A DNA stretch of 64,000 nt from Opitutaceae bacterium EW11 (GTDB lineage Bacteria; Verrucomicrobiota; Verrucomicrobiia; Opitutales; Opitutaceae): contig QAYY01000011.1 of assembly GCA_003054665.1 (NCBI GenBank), positions 346,654 to 410,653 on the forward strand, in the 5' to 3' direction. Positions 1-7,757 of this stretch are shown in pieces. Both the position numbers and the translations under genes were made by a program. The first letter of the stretch is position 1. The number at the start of each line of letters is the position of its first letter. The notes beneath the pieces were generated by a model. The model saw only the letters and a program-made list of their open reading frames with translations, searched no databases and was not told where the DNA came from.

Positions 1-1
1 T

Positions 2-709
2 GCACGGACGATGGAGAAGGCGAGCGTCCGCGACTTGGTTCTGGAAACACGAGTATATGAAGAGCAGCCGGAGTGGCTCCGAATCGTTCCAAACCTCTGG
101 GTCAACCCCGACGACGATCTGCTGCTTAGGTTCGAGTTCGAGAACGATCTCTCGTATAATGGATACCTCATCTTTCAGTCCACGGTCGGAGACTACCGAG
201 AGTATCAACTTCCAGAATCTGGTATGCCTGCTGGTTTTGGCTCGAATGCGAGAAACTCCAAAGTACTGTCGGTCTGGGATTCCGGTGCGGAGCCCGTTCT
301 GTACGAATTCAGTCATTTCCTAAAGCCGGGGCACTCGCTTGCCCCTGGAAGAATATATGCCCGCCTACACATTTCTCCCTATGTTGCTTCCCGATCTCCA
401 ATCCGGCTTTTGAGCCTGATTCCGTACAAAGTGGCGGTATCGGCTCCCGAAGGTGGATTCGTCGAAAGTCCCCGTGTCTACATGCGGGGGTATGCAGCCA
501 AAGTGGACGATAGGTCCGTGGACGTACTCGAATCATCGCAGAGATTGGCCATGGTGCCTGTGTCTGCAGGACAGCACATTGTCGAAATGGAATACGTTGG
601 AACCTTGCGAATCTGGAGTGGTGCGGTAGTTAGCTTGGTGACTTGGATTGCGCTGGGCCTATATGTCGCTCGCAGCGTTGGCTGCTGGCCAGCCCGAAGC
701 TCCAACTAA
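2..709 (+). CDS. C-terminal part of a large polytopic membrane protein, truncated by the window start
   Basis: The frame is open to the window edge, so this is the 3' end of a longer gene; an internal ATG lies at 11. The visible ~235 residues align by eye with the C-terminal extracytoplasmic regions of the two large membrane proteins at 3351-6158 and 7758-10568. Shared landmarks are a 'LETRV'/'METRV' segment, a 'LPxxGxxxGFG' loop, a 'SL(W/T)xSG' segment, a 'GY(R/A)' beta segment and a last membrane span (about residues 200-222). It is therefore the tail of a third paralogue, presumably a GT-C-like enzyme or other glycan-handling membrane protein. It converges on the SDR gene at 729. Function is not known. 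Confidence 0.7.
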   Translation, partial: ARTMEKASVRDLVLETRVYEEQPEWLRIVPNLWVNPDDDLLLRFEFENDLSYNGYLIFQSTVGDYREYQLPESGMPAGFGSNARNSKVLSVWDSGAEPVLYEFSHFLKPGHSLAPGRIYARLHISPYVASRSPIRLLSLIPYKVAVSAPEGGFVESPRVYMRGYAAKVDDRSVDVLESSQRLAMVPVSAGQHIVEMEYVGTLRIWSGAVVSLVTWIALGLYVARSVGCWPARSSN

Positions 710-728
710 ACCGGATATGCTGTCGACC

Positions 729-1556
729 TCAGCTGAGCTTCAGGTTGCGCTCTTCAGGGACGATCCGGCGGAGCATGTACACGTCGGAGTTGCTCAACTG
801 AGACACGTGATCGCCAAGGTGCTTCCAGGGATCCCACGGCGCGCTGATTAGGCGGCCGGTTATCCCGTCACTGCGAGCGGAAAGCAGGAATTCCACGAGA
901 CCCAATGCATTCTCAAGCGGCGCACCGCCAGTCTTTTTTTGTTTCAGTGCTGCGCTGTACTCTGCTTCTCCCGCAATTGCCGGGCCAAGCGCAAGTACTT
1001 CGTCTGTGAGCCGGGTGTTGATCGCTCCAGGAGCGATTGCGTTAATGTCTATAGCCCGGTCCTTGAGTTCTTCGGCCAGATTCTCCACAAGCCGCACAAC
1101 GGCGGTCTTGGCGACCCCATAGGCGGAAAAGTTGGGGCGCGATTTGGTGGCTCCTCCTCCGGAGAAACACACGATCTTGGCCCGTCCCTGGTCGGGGCGC
1201 AGTGCTTCGTAGAGGGCGTGAATCGAGTAAAAGGTGCCATCCAGGTTCGCTCGGACGGTTGCGCTCCATTGAAGCGGGTCAAGGGTCATGGCAGGGCCGA
1301 CCGCGCCCTGCATTCCCGCCGCGGTTACCAAAGCGTCGACACGTGGCCAATGAGCTGTGATTTCGGAGGCGGTATGCCGGACTTGAGTCCAATCCGAGAC
1401 ATCGCAGCGAGAAAAGTGGAAGCGTTCTGGGTATCTGGCTGCGATCTCAGTCTGATCGGATCGGGCAATTCCCCATACGCTATTCCCTTTTGAAAGGAGG
1501 TGCTCTGTGAGCGCTCGTCCTATGCCCGTGCTGCTTCCTGTGACGACGATGATCAT
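729..1556 (-). CDS. SDR family NAD(P)-dependent oxidoreductase
   Basis: This is a 275-residue classical short-chain dehydrogenase/reductase. The Rossmann cofactor motif TGSSTGIG is at residues 6-13, a conserved Asn at about 104, catalytic Ser near 132, and the Y-x3-K pair is Y146/K150. The length is normal for a classical SDR. Its ATG overlaps the stop of the upstream acyltransferase gene by 4 nt (ATGA), so the two are translationally coupled. In this context it probably makes or modifies a sugar or acyl moiety for surface glycans, but the substrate cannot be read from the sequence. The C-terminal ~25 residues past the core carry no motif I recognise. Confidence 0.88.
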   Translation of the reverse strand: MIIVVTGSSTGIGRALTEHLLSKGNSVWGIARSDQTEIAARYPERFHFSRCDVSDWTQVRHTASEITAHWPRVDALVTAAGMQGAVGPAMTLDPLQWSATVRANLDGTFYSIHALYEALRPDQGRAKIVCFSGGGATKSRPNFSAYGVAKTAVVRLVENLAEELKDRAIDINAIAPGAINTRLTDEVLALGPAIAGEAEYSAALKQKKTGGAPLENALGLVEFLLSARSDGITGRLISAPWDPWKHLGDHVSQLSNSDVYMLRRIVPEERNLKLS

Positions 1557-2554
1557 GGCTTGAAGAAAAACCGTTGAAGCCGGTGGAGTTCAACACTGGC
1601 GATAAGCGTTGCAACTATGCCGATCAGCATTCCGACGCTAAGAGACCAAGCGGAAGGCGAGGGCTCGCTAAGCCAACGGCCGTGAAAATAATAGTTGTAC
1701 TCGCGGATCAGCGGCTGGTGGATGAGGAATATTTCCAGAGAATGACGGCCGAGAAAGTCCAGTGTCTTTACGGAGGAATTGCTGTCACCGAGATGAGGTC
1801 GAACACCGTACGCGTAGAGTGCGATGATTGCTATTCCGACGAACGCCGAGTAGAAGGTGACTCCTCGTGTATAGGGAATGTAGGCGAGGCAGAAGAGCCC
1901 GATTCCGCTCCACGTGGTCAGGTGTAGAGTGAGGTGACCCTTGCGGAGGATATGGCCGACCATCATTCCCAAAAAGAACGAGGGTACCCGAAAACCGGCA
2001 TGGCCCATAAGCCCACTCTGCCCTGCAAAAAACAGCCCAAGCGCGACTGAGGCACTCACAATTCCCATCCAAAAAACCGCCCTATCGAGCCGCTCCAACT
2101 GCGGGCTAATGAACCAGAAGGCAGCGTAGAGGAAAAGGATGGCCGTGATGAACCAGAATGAATCATTGATGCTGAGTCCGATTTGATCGCCAAACAGGCC
2201 ATGGATGCCCAGAGCGTGGGTGACGATGTTGCTGGCGGAGTACTTGTGCTGAAGGAAGTGTGTGTTTGCTGCGATGTATACTGAGAGGATTAACCAGTAT
2301 GCGGGCATGAGGCGAAGCACCCTGCGTTTCGCGAAATCCCAAAAGCTCTCAGTGCGGGAGTTAAGCGCCAGCCCAAGCCCGCTTAGGATGAGAAAGATAT
2401 CAACGCCAACGTCTCCATGGAGATAGTTGTTCCAGACTAATACTCCCCCCGCGTGATAGAATAGTATGAGGAGTATCGCTACGCCTTTGAGCTCATCCAG
2501 TGTGTGCACACGGCCAACGACCGGAGTGGGAATACGGAGTTCTAGAGCTGGCAT
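1553..2554 (-). CDS. Acyltransferase 3 family membrane protein (OafA/YrhL-like)
   Basis: This 333-residue polytopic membrane protein has the hallmarks of acyltransferase family 3. An N-terminal 'ELKGVAILLILFYH' segment carries the conserved His (about H34), followed by a 'GDVGVDIFLILSG' segment (about 48-59) and about ten hydrophobic spans. Members transfer acetyl or other acyl groups to sugars of O-antigen, exopolysaccharide or peptidoglycan at the cytoplasmic membrane. It heads a two-gene operon with the SDR gene (4-nt overlap) inside a glycan locus, so O-acylation of a surface sugar is the likely role. There is no C-terminal SGNH domain. Confidence 0.88.
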   Translation of the reverse strand: MPALELRIPTPVVGRVHTLDELKGVAILLILFYHAGGVLVWNNYLHGDVGVDIFLILSGLGLALNSRTESFWDFAKRRVLRLMPAYWLILSVYIAANTHFLQHKYSASNIVTHALGIHGLFGDQIGLSINDSFWFITAILFLYAAFWFISPQLERLDRAVFWMGIVSASVALGLFFAGQSGLMGHAGFRVPSFFLGMMVGHILRKGHLTLHLTTWSGIGLFCLAYIPYTRGVTFYSAFVGIAIIALYAYGVRPHLGDSNSSVKTLDFLGRHSLEIFLIHQPLIREYNYYFHGRWLSEPSPSAWSLSVGMLIGIVATLIASVELHRLQRFFFKP

Positions 2555-2814
2555 TGGGCATACAGCATAAATGTGTTCTTTCGCTGCTGGCCAGCGGGTT
2601 TCTGCTGCAGGCTACCGAGGAGCTCGGGGGCTCAAATCCACGAATGCTTGGACGAGTGTAGGATACTAAGGGAGTGATCGTTCCGAAGACGTAAGCTCAT
2701 TTCATGCGCACATTCCAAACCGCAGGCCCGGGCAGCTGCACGTCCCTGACGTGTTTTTTGCCCATGCCGGCATCTGGGGCCTCAGCAGCGCGAATTGGAG
2801 GACCGTATCGCCGG

Positions 2815-3327
2815 CTAGAGCTTTACGCGTTCGACTGCGTAGCCGGTGATAACGGCAGGCGCTGATCCATGCGTCTCAGGAGAATGATCCAGAATGTAGA
2901 ATGCATCCAGCCGGGGATATTTATGTTGGTCTTCCGGCAGCAGCAGAATCTCCAGGCTGATCGTCGTCTCGTTTCTCGTCTGATCTCTCCTGACGGAAAC
3001 GATCCGGAATCGTGTTCCTGTCCTGACCACATCGAGGATCCTAACTTTGCCATTATCCGTCCCCACGCTTTTTTCGGTCACGGTGGTCGGCAGGTAGGGA
3101 ACGCTGTTTCCCAAATCTGGAGCGTTAGCTCCTACCAAGGGATAACTGCTCTTTCGGTCCCGCGCTTTGAACACGTAACAATCGCGCTCAAAGATATACT
3201 CGCGACCTGGCAGCATGGTGTACTCAGGTAGGCCGTTCACGTAGGCCGTCTTTGTGCCATTCCGTTGAAGGACAACGAGCGAAACGATGGCGACCACGGC
3301 TGCTAAACCCCAAATCCACTTCGTCAT
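2815..3327 (-). CDS. Small single-span membrane-anchored protein of unknown function
   Basis: About 170 residues: a short basic start, one N-terminal membrane span or uncleaved signal anchor (about residues 5-22), then a soluble, probably periplasmic, beta-rich domain. That domain opens with a 'YTMLPGREYIFERDCYVFK' stretch and contains a 'GTRFRIVSV' strand. I chose the ATG at 3327 over an in-frame GTG at 3336. It lies 23 nt downstream of the large membrane protein gene 3351-6158 and is probably co-transcribed with it, so it may be an accessory subunit. No family assigned. Confidence 0.65.
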   Translation of the reverse strand: MTKWIWGLAAVVAIVSLVVLQRNGTKTAYVNGLPEYTMLPGREYIFERDCYVFKARDRKSSYPLVGANAPDLGNSVPYLPTTVTEKSVGTDNGKVRILDVVRTGTRFRIVSVRRDQTRNETTISLEILLLPEDQHKYPRLDAFYILDHSPETHGSAPAVITGYAVERVKL

Positions 3328-3350
3328 GGAAACCACGACAGCCGCTGGGC

Positions 3351-6158
3351 TCAGCTTGGCAACAGGGAATTAGGGGTTCGCGCGAGGCGCGCGGCTTCGC
3401 CGATTACAAGCAGCAGAAGGATGGCGGCTACGGCCATGCTCCATTGTGCGGCAAAACGCAATGTCGGCGTCCCCCGTAGCCGAATCTCTGCAATGTGTGT
3501 CCCCGCGGGAACATCGTAGCTCAACAGGCCTTGTCGAGTAGGTCGGTTCGGGACCGGCTGACCGTCAAGACTAACGCGATAGCCGGGCTGCCAGACGCGG
3601 AACGTCTCCACGACGGCTGCGGAATCCGTGCGAGTGCGGAGCTGCAGAGGCTGTAGTGAGAGAACTTCGACAGGAGTCTGTGATGCATCGTAATCCAGGA
3701 TGCGAACGCGCCCCACAGAGAGGACGGCAGGCCACGTATCTGCAGCCCCCGCGCCCTCGCGCTTGAACGCGATTTCCAGGTCCTCCTGATCTGGCCCAGA
3801 GTTCCACAGGGAAAGCGTGTGCTGGTGCTCATCTGCAGTTCCAAAGCCCTGGTTTAGGCCCGCCTGGGGAAGCATGTAGTCGCGATAGATGTTTTTGCTC
3901 CTGACGATCAGCCATCCGCGCATGTTCGGGTCACGCCAGCGGAATTGGACCAGCCGACGTTGCCCTGGATCGAGACGGATATGGGGCTCCAGGTAGAGCC
4001 ACGCTGGATATAGCTGGTCCTGTCGGACGATCATAGTCTGCCACTCCGCGTGCAGGCAGGATGCGATCGCATCGGCATACTGATCGGGTCCTAGATGTGG
4101 ATTCTCCGCACTTTTTGCCTGCCAAACTCTGGTTTCGAGACGGTAGTCCGCAACCCCATGCGTGAGATATGGGCTGGCGGGCAGCAAATCATAGTGAAAC
4201 CGTGAAAGTGCCCGATTCTCTGACCGAAGATGTCTAGATGTAGTCTGAGCGTCGTGCCGAAATTCCCACGAGAACCGAACTACGTGATAGTGCTCCCACA
4301 ACGTCCAGATCGATCCGAGGAATAGGATTGCGTGCAAAAGTACCCGTCTTGAGACGAGATTTGCGAGTTCAGCATACGCAAACACCCAAAGAAGAGGTGC
4401 GGTAGCGGGAAGAAACCGAAGTGAATACGCCACCCCAATCACTCGAGTGATCTCATCTGGAGCCGCTTGCCATCCGAATCTCCACATGTTGCCTAGCGGG
4501 ATGAGGGCTACGACCAGTAGCAGGATAGAAATAGCTAGTGGGCGAGTGCTCCGCGGCCGCGCTTGGAGACTGAGCAAGACAGCGATTGCGAAGACCATCC
4601 ATGCAGCAATTCCGAGTTGATCTGTGCCTCCAGCGGATATTGAGCGGAAAAATCCCGAGAGCGCTCCTTTCGTTTGCGCAAGAAAGACGTCAACCTTCCC
4701 ATGGTCGACGATCGAATTCCCATAGACTGTTGCGACGCCGATGGCGCACAGCAGAGGGATGAGATCAGGTTTCGCGCTTAGGTAAGTGCTTGCGCCGTGT
4801 CTATTGACCAGCGTTGCCACGCATAGCGCCGCCGTGAATGTGAGGGTTTCCGGAAGGGCATATGCGTGCAGCATTGCGAACGAAAGCACGCATACGACCG
4901 CACTCCCGACGCCAAATCCAATGGCCACCGCAGAGGAAGCTACTCGAAGGATTCCGGCTCCAAACACCATGGCCGAAAGTACGAGCGCGGGAATGAGAAC
5001 GTTCCGGAAAGGATCCGAAAGGCTTCCGGGATGGGAAAGAGGCGAAAGCTCCCGCATAGATAGTGCATATCCGAGCCCTACGACGCCCGCAGCGACGACC
5101 GCGAAGGCGAGTCCGATCCAGGTGCAACGATCCAGGGGGGCGGAATACAGCCGGCAGAGTAGGCAGAAACCCGCTGCACAGCAGGTGATTAATGCAACAG
5201 GCGGATGGCACCACCACAGCCCCGCTAGTGCCACCCCCAGCCAAGTCCACGCCCGCGTGCGCTCAGTCTCAAGTACGCGTACTAGGCAAAGCCCCACAAG
5301 GACCACCAATGGGACCGCTGCACTCGTCATGTACATGTCGTGCCGGATCTGCGGAAGCGTGATTGCCGGAGAGGCGGTGAATAATAGCGAAATGATAAAC
5401 GCCAGCCACGGACGCTGCGGACGTAGACGACGGAGCCCGACGTACAACGAACCCGCAGCCCCAGCGAAACAGATGAAGACGGTTAAGTGCTGAATTGCGA
5501 GCGGGCTGAGCCGCTCCCATGTAACTTGGTCAAGGATTGATCCCAAGTAGTGATGGGCGGGGGCTGTCCGAAAAGGGTGTACGTTCCCGTTCCACGCAAA
5601 CGCGCCCTGGCCGGCAAGAACAGGGAAGTGCCCGGAGCGTGTTTGCTCCAGGAAGTCGGTCATGAGGTCGCCATACCACCGCTCATCGACAACCCCGACG
5701 ATGAACGGAGTAAAGTAAGCCGACCAACTGGCGAACAGGAACAGGAAAATAACTCCCATTCGAATCCGCTCGCTCGGGCAAGGACGAGGGCCTTCTGCGA
5801 GATGAGATAAGAAGCGTACTCCTTCGGCCGTCAAAACTGCGAAGGCAATCGTCGAGCTACGGTCGATCAGTAGTTCTCTGCTCAGCCAAAAAGAAGAAAG
5901 TGCGACTAGAGCGAAGACAGGCAGAAGGACCGCAACGAATCCGAGACCTGTTCGGAATAGCGGAACTAGATTGCGCCCCAAGCATACAGCCGCGACCGCA
6001 GTCGCATTGGCGAGAGTGTTTGGGGTGAGCATTTGCTGACCGCTCAGTCCAGACCAAGCGGCCAGAGCGGCCAATGCCACCGCGCAATCCGTTGCGCAGA
6101 GGGACCAACGACGCAGCCACGAGGGGGGTTTTTGGGCTGCATCGGGGTGATTGCACAT
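3351..6158 (-). CDS. Large polytopic membrane protein, GT-C-like/PTPS-related type
   Basis: 935 residues. The N-terminal ~630 residues form a dozen or more membrane spans. The motif 'FPVLAGQGAFAWNG' followed by H-P-x-R-T-A-P lies at about 178-200, in the first large periplasmic loop, and recurs almost unchanged in the paralogue at 7758-10568. An extracytoplasmic beta-rich domain (about 640-900) and a final span (about 905-925) follow. The architecture resembles GT-C lipid-linked sugar transferases and the '6-pyruvoyl-tetrahydropterin synthase-related' membrane family; I cannot say which sugar or acceptor is used. It is divergent from the flavoprotein gene at 6248 and followed closely by the small membrane-anchored gene. 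Confidence 0.75.
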   Translation of the reverse strand: MCNHPDAAQKPPSWLRRWSLCATDCAVALAALAAWSGLSGQQMLTPNTLANATAVAAVCLGRNLVPLFRTGLGFVAVLLPVFALVALSSFWLSRELLIDRSSTIAFAVLTAEGVRFLSHLAEGPRPCPSERIRMGVIFLFLFASWSAYFTPFIVGVVDERWYGDLMTDFLEQTRSGHFPVLAGQGAFAWNGNVHPFRTAPAHHYLGSILDQVTWERLSPLAIQHLTVFICFAGAAGSLYVGLRRLRPQRPWLAFIISLLFTASPAITLPQIRHDMYMTSAAVPLVVLVGLCLVRVLETERTRAWTWLGVALAGLWWCHPPVALITCCAAGFCLLCRLYSAPLDRCTWIGLAFAVVAAGVVGLGYALSMRELSPLSHPGSLSDPFRNVLIPALVLSAMVFGAGILRVASSAVAIGFGVGSAVVCVLSFAMLHAYALPETLTFTAALCVATLVNRHGASTYLSAKPDLIPLLCAIGVATVYGNSIVDHGKVDVFLAQTKGALSGFFRSISAGGTDQLGIAAWMVFAIAVLLSLQARPRSTRPLAISILLLVVALIPLGNMWRFGWQAAPDEITRVIGVAYSLRFLPATAPLLWVFAYAELANLVSRRVLLHAILFLGSIWTLWEHYHVVRFSWEFRHDAQTTSRHLRSENRALSRFHYDLLPASPYLTHGVADYRLETRVWQAKSAENPHLGPDQYADAIASCLHAEWQTMIVRQDQLYPAWLYLEPHIRLDPGQRRLVQFRWRDPNMRGWLIVRSKNIYRDYMLPQAGLNQGFGTADEHQHTLSLWNSGPDQEDLEIAFKREGAGAADTWPAVLSVGRVRILDYDASQTPVEVLSLQPLQLRTRTDSAAVVETFRVWQPGYRVSLDGQPVPNRPTRQGLLSYDVPAGTHIAEIRLRGTPTLRFAAQWSMAVAAILLLLVIGEAARLARTPNSLLPS

Positions 6159-6247
6159 AGCCTACGACAGCGATGACGGCCCCCTGCTGACAACGTGAAA
6201 GTATCTCTTGTCGTTGCTGCTCATTTTGCTGTGATCTTGCGTTTTCG

Positions 6248-7729
6248 ATGATACCTGAGCGCGTTCAGCTTCTTGTGATCGGTGCAGGGCCGGCTGGCTT
6301 AACAGCGGCGCTGGAATCCCAGAAAACAGGCCAATCCACTGCGGTTGTGGAAAAGGACCCCACGTATGTCGGTGGAATTTCTCGTACCGTGCAGTACCAC
6401 GGCTATCGATTCGACATCGGTGGGCACCGTTTTTTTAGCAAGAGCGACGAGGTCACGCGATGGTGGAAAGAGCGTCTCCCGGATGATTTCATTTCGGTGA
6501 AGCGCATGTCTCGGATCTTCTATCGTCGGAAGTTTTTTGACTATCCACTGAAACCGTGGAACGCGCTTAGTGGCCTCGGCCTTTTCACGAGTATCGCATG
6601 CGTCTGTAGCTACGGGTGGGCGCGGCTATTCCCCATTAAGCCGGAGCGATCGTTTCAGGACTGGGTCACGAACCGATTTGGGAAGAGGTTGTTTTCGATC
6701 TTCTTCAAGACCTATACGGAAAAGGTGTGGGGAATCCCAACGAATGAATTGAGCGCAGATTGGGCTGCCCAACGCATCAAGGGGCTCTCTCTATCCAGTG
6801 CGATCGTGAATGCGTTCAAGGGCAAACAGAAGAAGAAGGGCTCCGCGGTAATCAAGACCTTGATCGACACCTTCCAATACCCACGACTTGGTCCGGGGCA
6901 GATGTGGGAGAAAGCTGCCAGCGATTTCGTGGGACAGGGAGGTTCGCTCGAAATGGGAGCCCGCGCGACCAAGATTCTTCATCGCGATGGTCGTGTGGTG
7001 GGTGTCGAGATCAGATGGGCTGACGGGACAGTTCGCACGGTCGAGGCTGAGCATTACATCGTATCCATGCCGTTGCGCGAAACAGTTTTGGCGTTCGACC
7101 CACCATTGCCAGAAGCAGCGAGGGAGGCGGCCAAAAGGCTTAGCTATCGTGACTTTCTCACGGTTGCGCTTGTCGTCGAAGGGGAGAATCCGTTTCCCGA
7201 CAACTGGATATACATCCATGATCCGTCCGTGAAACTCGGGCGTATTCAGAATTTCAAGAACTGGAGCGACGCGCTGATCGGTCGACCGGGCACAACTTGT
7301 CTCGGGCTCGAGTACTTCTGCTTCGAGGGCGATGGCCTCTGGAATTCGCCGGACGACGAATTGATCGAGCTTGGTAAACGTGAACTCGCGCAGCTCGGTC
7401 TTGCCCGCGCCGAGCAGGTGAAGGACGGATCCGTTGTGCGAATAGAAAAAGCCTACCCGGTGTACGATCCTGGGTATCTTGAACGGGTGGACACGATCCG
7501 CCGAGTGCTCGAATCAGCGGCGCGGAATCTCCAGGTCGTTGGTCGCAATGGCATGCACAAATACAACAACCAGGACCACTCGATGATGACGGCTCTGTTG
7601 GCCGCGAAGAATCTTCACGGAGGTCGCTTCAATCTCTGGAATGTGAACAGCGACGCCGAGTACCACGAGGAAGCGAAAGAGAGTCCCGACAGATCTGGAC
7701 GTCTGATGCCAGACCGGCTGAGCCGTTGA
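6248..7729 (+). CDS. FAD-dependent oxidoreductase of the UDP-galactopyranose mutase / protoporphyrinogen-oxidase-like superfamily
   Basis: 493 residues, beginning with a dinucleotide-binding beta-alpha-beta fold whose GAGPAG motif is at 12-17, followed by 'VEKDPTYVGGISRT' and a 'GGHRFFSK' loop that is characteristic of this superfamily. The C-terminal part carries 'KAYPVYDPGY' and a 'GRNGMHKYNNQDHS' segment near the second flavin contact. Related proteins sit in polysaccharide loci and are often annotated as UDP-galactopyranose mutases or amine-oxidase-like flavoproteins. It is the only plus-strand gene in a minus-strand glycan block and lies between two paralogous membrane proteins. Role: probably sugar or sugar-lipid redox/isomerisation; the exact reaction is not determinable. 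Confidence 0.85.
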   Translation: MIPERVQLLVIGAGPAGLTAALESQKTGQSTAVVEKDPTYVGGISRTVQYHGYRFDIGGHRFFSKSDEVTRWWKERLPDDFISVKRMSRIFYRRKFFDYPLKPWNALSGLGLFTSIACVCSYGWARLFPIKPERSFQDWVTNRFGKRLFSIFFKTYTEKVWGIPTNELSADWAAQRIKGLSLSSAIVNAFKGKQKKKGSAVIKTLIDTFQYPRLGPGQMWEKAASDFVGQGGSLEMGARATKILHRDGRVVGVEIRWADGTVRTVEAEHYIVSMPLRETVLAFDPPLPEAAREAAKRLSYRDFLTVALVVEGENPFPDNWIYIHDPSVKLGRIQNFKNWSDALIGRPGTTCLGLEYFCFEGDGLWNSPDDELIELGKRELAQLGLARAEQVKDGSVVRIEKAYPVYDPGYLERVDTIRRVLESAARNLQVVGRNGMHKYNNQDHSMMTALLAAKNLHGGRFNLWNVNSDAEYHEEAKESPDRSGRLMPDRLSR

Positions 7730-7757
7730 TCCGGAGTTGCCCAGCCTCTCTAGCTGA